A stretch of 62,746 bases of DNA from NCBI GenBank assembly GCA_022565665.1, contig JAIUMI010000014.1, forward strand, positions 1 to 62,746, written 5' to 3'. The notes beneath the pieces are model-generated. The model was not told where the DNA came from and ran no database searches. It saw nothing but the letters and a program-made list of their open reading frames with translations. Positions 41,489-50,913 of the stretch are shown in pieces; position 1 is the first letter of the stretch, and every line of letters begins with the position of its first letter. A program made the translations under genes and the position numbers. The DNA is from Glycocaulis sp. Its GTDB lineage: Bacteria; Pseudomonadota; Alphaproteobacteria; Caulobacterales; Maricaulaceae.

Positions 41489-42016
41489 GCGACATAACAG
41501 AGCGCTTTTGCATCTCTGCTTCTCGCGCGAAGCGTGGAGCTTTCTGGTGCCGGTTCCGGCTCACTTTTCCCGTCGCGTGTTTTCGGTTTTTCGAGCGCGA
41601 CAACGCTACGTCAACAGCCTCGCTTTTCCCTTCACCGCCTTTCCCGGTCTCATTGAGCTGGCGCATTCACATCCCGCCCTGCGGTGTGATCCTCTCCCGT
41701 CCAGCCGGAGAGGTTGGACGCTATGCGCGACCGATCCGGTCTTCGCCACTGGCAGGTTCGCGACAACGGTTCTGACGATGTGGCCCTGTTTCCCCTTTGC
41801 GACTATCAGCCGGTACGGGCGGCTGCGCCGCCCGCGCATCAGCGCATTGGTTTTTTCTCACACAGTATGCACGCCGTGCCGTCTTGCTGCGCAAGACGAT
41901 TTTCACTAGTTATACCAAACACTTACAAGATGGGGGCCATTTGGACCAAGGCGACAACGCCAAAACCAGCGAAATGGGCCCATTCCAATTGGCTTGTGAT
42001 TTCAATGGGTTCGGTT

Positions 42017-42067
42017 GGCCATATCATGGCCCTGTCCGTGGCCATGCTATGGCCCCTCGTGGCCATG
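42017..42067. repeat. Spaced GGCCAT palindromes upstream of the RHH-traD-traI operon
   Basis: Two dyads, GGCCATATCATGGCC (42017-42031) and GGCCATGCTATGGCC (42040-42054), plus a third half-site GGCCATG (42061-42067). Units step 21-23 bp, two helical turns. Likely binding sites of the ribbon-helix-helix protein encoded 127 bp downstream, either as an operator or as part of the relaxosome at oriT. Confidence 0.55.
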
Positions 42068-42193
42068 TTCTGGTCGTCGTGCCTATCGGCAGCTTCTGCA
42101 CGATCATCTTCTATTGCGCAACTCGGCCAATCGTGCTTTGCTACTTCAGTCTCAACTCCTGTCGTCCTTGTCTATTCATACGAGGACGATCTA

Positions 42194-42532
42194 ATGCAAC
42201 GATTGCGCATTGAGCTCGATGCCGAGCTACTCCAGCAAATCGATTATTCCATTCAGTCCGGGCGGGTCAGCAACCGCACCGAACTGATCCGCACCGCTGT
42301 GCGCGAGCATCTCAATGGCGCATCCGAACGCCGCGAGATGCTCAAAACCCTGCGCTGGCTGAGCTTCGCTCTGATCGCCGCACAGGTCGAAAACTGGCCC
42401 GAAACACACAAGAAAGATGTCGTCCAGGCCGCCGTGAGAATGGGCGCCGATAACATCCTCACACCGCTCGAATTGTGTACCGCAATCAGCGCCCTCAATC
42501 CCGAAAAATGGATCGAAGGGGAGGGCGCATAA
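42194..42532 (+). CDS. Ribbon-helix-helix protein, candidate relaxosome accessory / autoregulator
   Basis: 112 residues from the ATG at 42194. N-terminal ribbon-helix-helix: MQRLRIELDAELLQQID, then SNRTELIRTAVREHL. The C-terminal 65 residues are a helical domain with KDVVQAAVRMGADNILTP. Stop overlaps the traD start (TAATG). In F-type systems an RHH protein such as TraY binds oriT and assists the relaxase; position before traD/traI supports the same role here, with the GGCCAT palindromes as targets. Confidence 0.75.
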   Translation: MQRLRIELDAELLQQIDYSIQSGRVSNRTELIRTAVREHLNGASERREMLKTLRWLSFALIAAQVENWPETHKKDVVQAAVRMGADNILTPLELCTAISALNPEKWIEGEGA

Positions 42533-44715
42533 TGAGCCGGCACGACACCTCCCTTGGCAGCAATGCCGCCCATTCCTCGTGGCTGCGCGGCGGACAGGTC
42601 TTCATCCATACAGCGCGCATGTCGCTCCAGATCGTGCGCCTGATGGCCGTCCTTTGCCTCGTTACCACCCTGGGCACAGCCTTCTATCTGATCACCCAGC
42701 ACGCCGATCCCGTCGACCGGCAAAACTGGCTCACCGTCAATATGGCGCGCATGAATTCTGCGCTCGGTTCAAACCGCGAATATGCCGTCGCCCGCCATGA
42801 CAGAACCAACGTGCGCATGCCAGCAGACCGCATCCTGGCCGACCCCTATACGCGTCAATCGGCCGACCGATTTGTCGCCTTCTCCAAGGGATATATCTAC
42901 AACGCCCTCGGGATCGGTGGCGCATTATTCCTGGTCATGGCCGTCATCTTTATTGCTCACGGCCGGCGGCTCGGTTCCGACCGCACCATTCGCGGCGCGC
43001 TACTGATAACTGCCAAGGAGTTGACCAAGCGAATCCGAGCCTTCAACCGCCAGCAGGCCAGGCTCTACAAGGTCCGCAAATACAAGCCCTACGAAATCGC
43101 CGGAGTGCCATATCCCTTCAGGGCAGAGACCACCCATACCCTTCTTGCTGGCACCACCGGCTCGGGAAAAAGCCAGGTCATGCTCCGCCTGATGGAACAG
43201 ATCCGCGAACGCGGTGACCGCGCCATCGTCTACGACAAAATGCGCACCTACGTACCGCCCTTCTACGATCCCGAGCGCGGTGACCAGATACTCAATCCGC
43301 TCGATCAACGTTGTGCCGGCTGGTCGCCATTCGCAGACGCCCGCTCACACTCTGACTTCCGCCAGATGGCCGCTGCCCTCATCCAGTCCAGAGGCAATGA
43401 TTCTGATCCGGTCTGGGCCGAATGGGCGCGCCTCTTTTTCACCGAAACCGCCTATAAGCTCCATCGCATGAACAAGCGCTCAGTGAGCGATCTCATGTAT
43501 CTCCTGCTGCGGGCGCCCTTACGCGACGTGGCTGATTTTCTGGCCGATACCAATGCGGCCGCAACCATGGGGGCCGATACCCCCAAACAGTCTCAAGGCA
43601 TCCGCGCCACGCTGCTCGCCAGCATGGCATCCATGCAGGCTCTGGCCGACAGCGAAGGCGATAAACCCGTCTTCTCGATCCGCAAATGGGTGGAAGAAGA
43701 CTCGCCCTCCTGCCTGTTCCTGACATCGCGTTCTGACCAGCACGAAACGATCCGTCCGCTCATCACCACCTGGATGGAAGTCGCCCTGTCCGCCATCATG
43801 GCGCAGACCCGCGATGCCGACCGGACAATCTGGATTCTTCTCGACGAATTACCCAGCCTCAACCTGCTGCCCTCACTCCAGGGCGGCCTCGCCGAAGGCC
43901 GTCAGTTCGGGGCCGCGTTCGTGCTGGGCATTCAGCAGCTCTCGCAGCTGAGAAGCATCTACAAGGATGACATCGCGCATACGATCATGGGCCTCACCCG
44001 CACCAAGATCATTCTGAACCTCCCAGATCCCGACACAGCCGAATACGCCGCCAAAACGATCGGCAAAACCGAGGTGCAACGCGCCCAACGCGGTGTGTCT
44101 TTCGGTGCATCCACTGTGCGTGATGGTGCCTCCTATACCTTGCAGGACAAGCTCGACTTTCTGGTCCTGCCCGACCAACTCACGCGCCTTCCGAACCTGT
44201 CTGGCTATCTCGTACCTGCTACAGACCTGCCCGCTGCGACGCTCTCCATCAAATACAAGGCTGCCAAGGAAAAACATCCCGGCTTCATCGAGCGCCACGA
44301 CGATACGAGCGAAATCGACTGGTCCACGGTCTTCATCAAGCGCCGCGCCAATGCCACGCCTGTCGCCAGCGATGACTCCAATAGCCCCGCTTCAAATCCT
44401 GCAGACCCCCCATCGTCTGGCGCTAGCTCTGCCGTGGCGGCCGCACTGCTTTCCGAAGGCTCCCAACCACCCGCCAGTACGGCTCAATCCGGCGACCAAC
44501 AGGCCGGGTCCGATGAATCTGAAGGCCGCGAAACACGTCAGGAAACCGCTCCGGCCGCCCAGCACGACGCGCAATATGCCAGCGCTTCTGCTGTCCTGGG
44601 TCAGGATATGGAAGGGGCGGAAATGAACTCCCATTCCGATTCCGACGCTCAGATCTATCAACAGACGGCCGATCCACTCGCCATGGTCATCCAGTCCGAC
44701 GAGCCGGAGCGCTGA
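42532..44715 (+). CDS. traD: Type IV coupling protein TraD
   Basis: 727 residues from the ATG at 42532. Two N-terminal membrane segments (IVRLMAVLCLVTTLGTAFYL; ALGIGGALFLVMAVIFIA), Walker A GTTGSGKS near 205 and Walker B ILLDELPSL near 433. A low-complexity, acidic C-terminal tail follows about residue 610, as in F TraD, where it contacts the relaxosome. The hexameric ATPase links the relaxase-DNA complex to the secretion channel. Confidence 0.94.
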   Translation: MSRHDTSLGSNAAHSSWLRGGQVFIHTARMSLQIVRLMAVLCLVTTLGTAFYLITQHADPVDRQNWLTVNMARMNSALGSNREYAVARHDRTNVRMPADRILADPYTRQSADRFVAFSKGYIYNALGIGGALFLVMAVIFIAHGRRLGSDRTIRGALLITAKELTKRIRAFNRQQARLYKVRKYKPYEIAGVPYPFRAETTHTLLAGTTGSGKSQVMLRLMEQIRERGDRAIVYDKMRTYVPPFYDPERGDQILNPLDQRCAGWSPFADARSHSDFRQMAAALIQSRGNDSDPVWAEWARLFFTETAYKLHRMNKRSVSDLMYLLLRAPLRDVADFLADTNAAATMGADTPKQSQGIRATLLASMASMQALADSEGDKPVFSIRKWVEEDSPSCLFLTSRSDQHETIRPLITTWMEVALSAIMAQTRDADRTIWILLDELPSLNLLPSLQGGLAEGRQFGAAFVLGIQQLSQLRSIYKDDIAHTIMGLTRTKIILNLPDPDTAEYAAKTIGKTEVQRAQRGVSFGASTVRDGASYTLQDKLDFLVLPDQLTRLPNLSGYLVPATDLPAATLSIKYKAAKEKHPGFIERHDDTSEIDWSTVFIKRRANATPVASDDSNSPASNPADPPSSGASSAVAAALLSEGSQPPASTAQSGDQQAGSDESEGRETRQETAPAAQHDAQYASASAVLGQDMEGAEMNSHSDSDAQIYQQTADPLAMVIQSDEPER

Positions 44716-44718
44716 TCC

Positions 44719-47676
44719 ATGCTGTCAGGGTCCAAAGATGGTGGCGGCCTCTCGGCCGAATATTATAGCGCGGATAACTACTACTCGGCTGATGAGGGCA
44801 CGGGCGAAAGCTCGCAATGGTCCGGCAAGGGCGCAGACCGTCTCGGGCTGACAGGCAAGGTCGATAACGCCGCCTTCAATGGCCTGCGCCAGGGCCAGCT
44901 CCCTGATGGAACGCCCCTCGATCCGTCGAACAAGCCAAGCTCGGGCGTTTCGACACCGCAATCTGACAAAGACGGCCCGGCCGCAAAAGAACGTACACCC
45001 GGCTGGGACATGACCTTCTCGGTACCCAAATCCGTCTCACTCATGGCGCTTGTCGGAAAGGACGACCGCCTGATCAGGGCCGCCGAAAAAGCCGCTGCTA
45101 CGGCCATGGCCTATATGGAATCAAACGCCACTACCCGTGTGCGCGAGGGCAGGGCGGTGCGTGAGGTGAAGACCGCCAATCTGGTCACGTCCCGATTCAC
45201 GCAGCACACATCGCGCAAAGGCGACCCCCAGCTCCACCTCCACAACTACATCCACAACCTCACCTGGAACGAGAACAAAGGCCAATGGCAGGCGGTGCAT
45301 TCCCCGTCCCTGTTCGCAACCAAAGAGGCTACGGACCGCATCTTCATGGCCAGTCTGCGCGAGGAGGCCCGTAAAGCCGGTTATGAGGTCACACCCGTAG
45401 ATCCACATGGCAACTGGGAAATCAAGGGCGTGCCCACGAAGGTCATGGAAGACTTCTCCAAACGGCGCGCCGATATCGAACTGGCCGCGAAGGCCACGAA
45501 CGCACCCCTCAACCGCGCGACCATGGAACGCCTTGCTCTGATAACCCGCCCCACGAAGGATCAGAGCAAGATGCCCGGCAATAATACCGAGCGCTGGCGC
45601 GCTGAAGCCGGTGAGCGCAATACCCGCACCCTCGACGCACTGGCCGGGCAGGCCCGGTTAAAAGCCACCACGATCAACCCTCTGCTCAATTCCAGACCCC
45701 TGCAGGACGCCGGCAAAGCCGTCCGATCGATCATCAATCTGCTTGATCCGCGCCCAGCCTGGCAAAAACCCGCACAGGCCATTGACGGCAAAACAGCCCT
45801 GAAGCGCGCCATCTCCCATACGACTGAAAACTCGGCCGTCATGCACAATAGCGAGCTGATCACGCGCGCCATCACCTTCTCCCATGGTGACACTTCACCA
45901 ACCGAGATCCTGCAGGCCTATAGCGAGGCCCTGAAATCCGGCGAACTGATCGAGGCGGAGAAGTATAAGCCCGGACACGTCACCACGTCTGACATCCTCA
46001 AGGCCGAACGCGACCTCATCAGCACCGTCAAGGACGCCTCGCCCAGCTGGACAGCACTGGCGGGCTACGACGTGGCCGCACACGCTGAAGAACACGCACT
46101 GAGTAAGGACCAGAAGCAGGGCTTTCGCGCGATGCTGGAAGGCACTCAGCGCTACGCGCTCGTCCAGGGCTTTGCCGGCACAGGCAAGAGCTACATGGTC
46201 CAGGCCGCCCATGCCACGCTCCAGAAGCTGAGCCCGGATACGAAGCTTCTGGTCCTTGCGCCCCTTCACCGCCAGGTCGAAGAACTTCGCGACAAGGCGC
46301 ACGCCACACTGTCTGAAGACGGCAAGCCGCCCGCCAATTTCGAGGCGGCCACCATTGCCCGCTTCGTCACCGATATGCAGGCCCTGCAATCGGCCGGCAA
46401 AGAATTACCCGACATGTCCAACACCCATGTCGTTATCGATGAAGCCGGTCTGATGGGTAACAAGGACGCACAGGCGCTCGTCTCCATTCTCGAAAGCGCG
46501 AATGCCGGGCGCGTCGTGATGATGGGCGATCCCAAGCAGAAATCAGCTCCTTCTGCCGGCGCCCCCTTTATCGCCATGCTCAAATCGGGCCTGAAATCAG
46601 CCCGGCTGGATTTTATCCAGCGCCAGAAAAGCGCCAATTACCTCCAGGCCGCCCGGCTCGCCGCTACGGGAAAGCCCGGTCAGGCCCTCAAAGCCATTGG
46701 CTCCGCGCTGCTGGAAACCGGCAAGGAGAGCATGGAAGCGCGCGCGGTTGATGAATGGAAATCCCTGCCCGACGCGCTACGCTCAAAAGCCCTCATGGTC
46801 ACCACGACACGCGCGCGCCGTGATCAGATCAATGGCCTTATCCATGAAGCCCGGCTCAAGGATGTCACCCTGGCACCTGAAGAGCGGCTGAAAGGTGAGG
46901 GGGCTTCCCACACAACGCTTGTCTCGCTCAACCTGTCAGAAACCCAGCGCCGCCACGGATTGGGCGTCCGAGAGAACCACGTCCTCATCTTCAACCGCAA
47001 TCTGCGCGCCATTGGCGTCACCAAAGGCGACCAGCTCAAAGTGCTCAAAGCCGATCCGCGCACCGGGCGCATGATCCTGCTCAAAGCTGATGGCACCAAG
47101 GTTCAGTACCAGTCGCCAGGCGATAAACATGCCCGGCCGCATTACGACGCATTCTCTGAAAAATCCCTCGCCCTGCACCAAGGTGAAAAGCTCGTCTGGA
47201 CGAAATCCTTCCCCAAGCACGGCGACATCAAGGCCAATACCGACACCACCATCGTCCACATCGACCGCAGCCACATCACCCTGCGCGATGATAAAGGCGT
47301 CGAGCAGACTTTCGAACGTACCGACCCTCGGCTCGCTCACCTAAATTATGGCTATGCGCACACCTCAGTTGCCGCGCAAGGCTCCACCGCCAATCCCGTC
47401 ATCGCCGTTACCGGCGCTGCCGACCGCTATGCCGGCGATCAGGCCCACAATTATGTCGCCCTGACGCGGGTAGGCGGGCCGGACGCCCAGAACGAACACC
47501 TTGTCTACATCACCGACGACAAGGCCAAACTCACCCAGCGCCTCAATATGAACCGGCCAATCCCCGATTCCGCGCTGGCGCACGTCAAATCCGAACCCGT
47601 GAAGGAAGCCCCCGCACAGCAGAAACAACCAGAGCCGGTCCTGCAACCCTCTCTCGATATAGGCCGAGGACGCTGA
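44719..47676 (+). CDS. traI: MobF-family relaxase/helicase TraI
   Basis: 985 residues. N-terminal relaxase: tyrosines at 15, 16, 21 and 22 (AEYYSADNYYSADEG), the GKGADRLGLTG motif and the metal-binding HLHNYIHN near 172. RecD-like helicase: GFAGTGKSYM near 484, VIDEAGLMGNKDAQ, MGDPKQKSAPSAG and the final YGYAHTSVAAQGST motif. It nicks oriT, stays on the 5' end and unwinds the strand. Shorter than F TraI (1756), because C-terminal material is encoded by or lost to the next gene. Confidence 0.95.
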   Translation: MLSGSKDGGGLSAEYYSADNYYSADEGTGESSQWSGKGADRLGLTGKVDNAAFNGLRQGQLPDGTPLDPSNKPSSGVSTPQSDKDGPAAKERTPGWDMTFSVPKSVSLMALVGKDDRLIRAAEKAAATAMAYMESNATTRVREGRAVREVKTANLVTSRFTQHTSRKGDPQLHLHNYIHNLTWNENKGQWQAVHSPSLFATKEATDRIFMASLREEARKAGYEVTPVDPHGNWEIKGVPTKVMEDFSKRRADIELAAKATNAPLNRATMERLALITRPTKDQSKMPGNNTERWRAEAGERNTRTLDALAGQARLKATTINPLLNSRPLQDAGKAVRSIINLLDPRPAWQKPAQAIDGKTALKRAISHTTENSAVMHNSELITRAITFSHGDTSPTEILQAYSEALKSGELIEAEKYKPGHVTTSDILKAERDLISTVKDASPSWTALAGYDVAAHAEEHALSKDQKQGFRAMLEGTQRYALVQGFAGTGKSYMVQAAHATLQKLSPDTKLLVLAPLHRQVEELRDKAHATLSEDGKPPANFEAATIARFVTDMQALQSAGKELPDMSNTHVVIDEAGLMGNKDAQALVSILESANAGRVVMMGDPKQKSAPSAGAPFIAMLKSGLKSARLDFIQRQKSANYLQAARLAATGKPGQALKAIGSALLETGKESMEARAVDEWKSLPDALRSKALMVTTTRARRDQINGLIHEARLKDVTLAPEERLKGEGASHTTLVSLNLSETQRRHGLGVRENHVLIFNRNLRAIGVTKGDQLKVLKADPRTGRMILLKADGTKVQYQSPGDKHARPHYDAFSEKSLALHQGEKLVWTKSFPKHGDIKANTDTTIVHIDRSHITLRDDKGVEQTFERTDPRLAHLNYGYAHTSVAAQGSTANPVIAVTGAADRYAGDQAHNYVALTRVGGPDAQNEHLVYITDDKAKLTQRLNMNRPIPDSALAHVKSEPVKEAPAQQKQPEPVLQPSLDIGRGR

Positions 47677-47679
47677 TCC

Positions 47680-49368
47680 ATGGCCGTTCCGCCCGTGCTT
47701 GCGGCGTCCAGCCAGATCATCAAGGCGGCCGACCAGGCCGCCTATAGCCGTGCCGCCATCAATCCTGACCATCTCATTCAGGCAGCCGCACGCGAAACCC
47801 GCGCGGCAGGAATCCACGACACCCACCTGGAAACCGCGCTTCACACCCTCATCGATCGCGGATATCTGCGTCATTCCTCAGAAGAGACTGGCCAGCTCGT
47901 AACCGACCGGACCCAGCGCTGGACCGACAGCTTTGCGCGTGCGCTGACCCATCCGGCCCACACGAATACTCAAATATCCGAGCACATCATGCGATCAGGG
48001 CAGTTCAATCGGGCAGACCCTCTCAGCCAGCCTCAACGCTACACCATCATCGATATCTCACTATCAGGCGGGATGGACGCCACCTTGCGCGCGCTGACCG
48101 AGCCCAGAATCAAAAGCACGCTCATCGAGCCTGATCACACCCATCAGTCCACCCTGCACCCCCGCGTGGAAAGCCAGACCATCACCGGCTGGCTACGCAA
48201 TGCCGTCCAGTCCATCCATCGCATCGACCGCAACGCTATTCCCTCGTCGCAATCGGTCCTGTTCGTTCGCGCTGACGCCCTGCAAAGCGCCCATCGAGCG
48301 CTGGCACTCACAAGCGCGGCCGACAAACTCCACATCCCCAAAGTCATCATCCTGGCCGACCCCTCTCGCGACCGGCCGGCTGATCTTCCTGCCGTTATGG
48401 CCGCCATTCGCGCCGGTGCTGTCTCCACGCTCTCAGCGCCAGCACGGTTTAACGAGCCCCGCCACAGCGAAAACCTTTCATCGCGTCTTCTCAATGCTGG
48501 CCCCAGGCTGATCGATGCGAGAGGTGAGACGGCCTTCATGGCAGCGGCACGCCTTGCGGAGTCTGAAACCCGCCAGCTCTACGCGGCTACGCCAGACCAT
48601 GCCCGTCAGCTCGACCTGGCCGCGGCACACAACGGGCAAACCTACAGATCCGGCGCCGCCACCCTTACCCAGCTCTACCCGATCAGCGCCCATCTGGCCG
48701 ATACCCGAACGGGTGCCGGTTTGCGCGCCGACGATGTTCTAAGACTCGATACTGGCCGAGACGGCGATCGTCCCACCCAGTTCACATTGAAAAGCCTCGA
48801 CCCGCTCACCGGCCATCTTGTTGTCCAGGACCAGGGCGGAAAGCTCGCCACCTTCAATCTCAACACGCTCCACGATCAGGGTGTACGCATTCAGGCCTTC
48901 TCAACGGAAAAGCTTCCCATCAAGCCAGGCGATCCAACCCGCTTTCATCAGTCCGGCTCACAGATTCCCGCCGTCATCAGATCCGTGTCCTCCGAAGGTA
49001 TCTCCATCCGCACGGATACTGGCCGCGATTTGACCCTTACGAGCGCTCAGGCCCATCAAGCCCTGACCCTCGACCACACCAGCTCACGCATAGATCCGGG
49101 CAAGCCCGCCGTGTCAGTTGCACTCAGCCATGACCGCGATCAGGCCGGACATTTCAGCCCGGGCGCCGCTGCCATGGCGGGAGCCAGATCCGGTCCATTC
49201 GCAGAAATGAAGGTGGCCACCGATAATGCCACCGCCATCACCCGCCAGTCTGCCAGCCTTCCCAAGGGCACCGAAAAAGCCATGGAAGAGACCATGAACC
49301 ATTCCCTGCAATCCTCTCGCGACATGAACACGCCCTCACGAGAACTCGATATGGGACGGGAGAAATAG
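47680..49368 (+). CDS. TraI-associated protein resembling a motif-less TraI helicase segment
   Basis: 562 residues, three bases after traI. Middle region reads like a degenerate nucleotidase/helicase: SVLFVRADALQSAHRAL, KVIILADPSRDR, MAAIRAGAVSTLSAP, without Walker A. The later part (DDVLRLDTGRDGDRPTQFTL, LTGHLVVQDQGGKLATFNL) parallels the small beta domain of TraI (LKVLKADPRTGRMILLKADG). I infer a split or duplicated TraI part, perhaps the ssDNA-binding inactive helicase domain. Function not established. Confidence 0.6.
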   Translation: MAVPPVLAASSQIIKAADQAAYSRAAINPDHLIQAAARETRAAGIHDTHLETALHTLIDRGYLRHSSEETGQLVTDRTQRWTDSFARALTHPAHTNTQISEHIMRSGQFNRADPLSQPQRYTIIDISLSGGMDATLRALTEPRIKSTLIEPDHTHQSTLHPRVESQTITGWLRNAVQSIHRIDRNAIPSSQSVLFVRADALQSAHRALALTSAADKLHIPKVIILADPSRDRPADLPAVMAAIRAGAVSTLSAPARFNEPRHSENLSSRLLNAGPRLIDARGETAFMAAARLAESETRQLYAATPDHARQLDLAAAHNGQTYRSGAATLTQLYPISAHLADTRTGAGLRADDVLRLDTGRDGDRPTQFTLKSLDPLTGHLVVQDQGGKLATFNLNTLHDQGVRIQAFSTEKLPIKPGDPTRFHQSGSQIPAVIRSVSSEGISIRTDTGRDLTLTSAQAHQALTLDHTSSRIDPGKPAVSVALSHDRDQAGHFSPGAAAMAGARSGPFAEMKVATDNATAITRQSASLPKGTEKAMEETMNHSLQSSRDMNTPSRELDMGREK

Positions 49369-49370
49369 CC

Positions 49371-50267
49371 ATGACCGGACTTCCAGAACCCATCACCATC
49401 ATCGCCCTGGCCGCGCTGTCACTCCTCGCTCTGGCCGGTCTATGGCTCATACGCCCACCTTCATGGCGCTTCGCGCGACCGGCAAAGCAAACACCCGGCG
49501 AGATAAAGCCCGATATACTGCCCGACAGGGAAATCGAACCAGCGCACATATGGACCGAAAATGCCGCGCCGCTCGTTGCCCAGCTCAAGGACTTACGGCC
49601 CGACCTCGCCTATCTCTGGGGGCCTCGCCTCGCTGACTTCCTGGCCGTCGAAGCCCGTTATCGCGGCACTGGCAAGGCCATCGCCACGGATCTTCGCCTG
49701 CGCCAGACCCGTGTAGGCCTCGTTCTGATGGAAATTCCCTCCATAACCCCTCTGGGCGTGCTCCTGATCGCCGGCAAAAACAACGAAGTCGCCATCTCGC
49801 TCTTCGAACACCTCAAGCTTCCCTACGCCGAGGTTCATCCTCGCGATCCCAATGCTGTAGCGAAGGCCCTTTCGCTGTTTGGTATAGACGCTCCTCTGAC
49901 AGCGCCTGCTGCCAAGGCAGATGACATTTCCCGGCCACTATCCGCCAAAGCTTCACCTTCCGGTCCTGATTGTTACCGCTCTAAATCCCGAAAACCATCT
50001 CCTGCGAAGCCAGCATCAACATCAAAACGCAAATCAGCCAAAACCACTGGCAAAACTGAAGCCAATCCTCGCCCCGAACCGGATACAGTCCAGACCACGC
50101 CGCCTGCTGACGAAACGCTTCCGCTGCCTCTTCATGTGCGAGGCGCAGAACCCGAGGACATGTTTGCTGCACCAGCCAGCGACAAACCCGCACCAACACC
50201 ATCGCCGCCGGCACCAGCAAGTGAAGCCAAGCGCAGCCCGGTCACCAATAATCCCGATATCGTGTAG
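49371..50267 (+). CDS. Membrane-anchored hypothetical protein downstream of traI
   Basis: 298 residues. One N-terminal membrane helix (ITIIALAALSLLALAGLWLI), a globular domain of about 130 residues (AYLWGPRLADFLAVEARYRG to LPYAEVHPRD) that loosely resembles DUF2726 nuclease-like folds, then a long Pro/Lys/Ala disordered tail. Last gene of the traD-traI transcription unit. The same architecture (anchor plus DUF2726-like domain) occurs in the 13.7-kb tra gene. Confidence 0.6.
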   Translation: MTGLPEPITIIALAALSLLALAGLWLIRPPSWRFARPAKQTPGEIKPDILPDREIEPAHIWTENAAPLVAQLKDLRPDLAYLWGPRLADFLAVEARYRGTGKAIATDLRLRQTRVGLVLMEIPSITPLGVLLIAGKNNEVAISLFEHLKLPYAEVHPRDPNAVAKALSLFGIDAPLTAPAAKADDISRPLSAKASPSGPDCYRSKSRKPSPAKPASTSKRKSAKTTGKTEANPRPEPDTVQTTPPADETLPLPLHVRGAEPEDMFAAPASDKPAPTPSPPAPASEAKRSPVTNNPDIV

Positions 50268-50301
50268 CGGCTCCGCCCAAGTTCCGGGCCGATCTGGTGT
50301 C

Positions 50302-50913
50302 CTAATCTGCGATACCGACATTCAGCTCGTTCAGCACCGCCCCCAGTCCAGGAGCATCAATAAGCCTCATCGGAGTGTCAGCCTGCAGCTTGCTGATTGC
50401 CCGGTCGAAAACGGCCAGATTCGTGTGGTTGTTCAGGCGCGATGGATAGATGATCCCGTCAGGCTGTTGCTTATGCTCGTGGAAGGCTAATGACCAATTG
50501 CGCGCCAGCGTCTGTCTGGACGCCTTCGCGACATCGGTCGGAACACCCATGATAACGGCACCGGCACCGCGTAGATCGACCAGGTTCAACGGGGCTTTGA
50601 CGTTGATCTCAGCATAAAGCCGAGTGTGTAGTTCCGATTCAGCGATTGGAAGATCACCGATTACGCCGTCACGTTGATCGCGCAGTACGGCTTCCAGAAA
50701 GCAGACCTTCACAGTCTCCCCGAGATAGAGAACGCCGAACCGGTTGCGCGCAATGCGCCGGCGCGGGTCGCTGAACCGGCTCGGTGACTTGCCAACACCA
50801 AGCGGGTCCGGATACCGCCCCAGATAGATGCGGCCGAAACGCTCGCCGGCTGGCACGACATGAAGCTGAAGGCTCGAACTCGCAAAGCCTTTGGGCGGTA
50901 GCACCTTCGCCAT
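50302..50913 (-). CDS. RES-domain toxin (first module)
   Basis: 203 residues. RES motif: RFGRIYLGRY, SRFSDPRRRIARNRFGVLYLGE (conserved Arg and Tyr) and VKVCFLEAVLRD (Glu). RES toxins degrade NAD+ (ParT/MbcT/Res) or ADP-ribosylate targets. Its start is directly adjacent to the antitoxin stop. The antitoxin-first order and lack of spacing are standard. Confidence 0.85.
   Translation of the reverse strand: MAKVLPPKGFASSSLQLHVVPAGERFGRIYLGRYPDPLGVGKSPSRFSDPRRRIARNRFGVLYLGETVKVCFLEAVLRDQRDGVIGDLPIAESELHTRLYAEINVKAPLNLVDLRGAGAVIMGVPTDVAKASRQTLARNWSLAFHEHKQQPDGIIYPSRLNNHTNLAVFDRAISKLQADTPMRLIDAPGLGAVLNELNVGIAD

Larger units (their letters stand above)
40641..42016. other. Non-coding region upstream of the mobilisation genes (candidate oriT region)
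   Basis: About 1.4 kb without a convincing gene, just before the ribbon-helix-helix, traD and traI genes. It contains two plus-strand intrinsic terminators that serve no visible protein gene. Position and gene polarity on both sides are those of an oriT; a nic site cannot be identified by eye. Confidence 0.5.

Noticed and set aside
41304-41909. 201-residue plus-strand frame in the oriT-like region
   Set aside because: It runs through both strong intrinsic terminators, which would end its own transcript, and has shadow-like composition.
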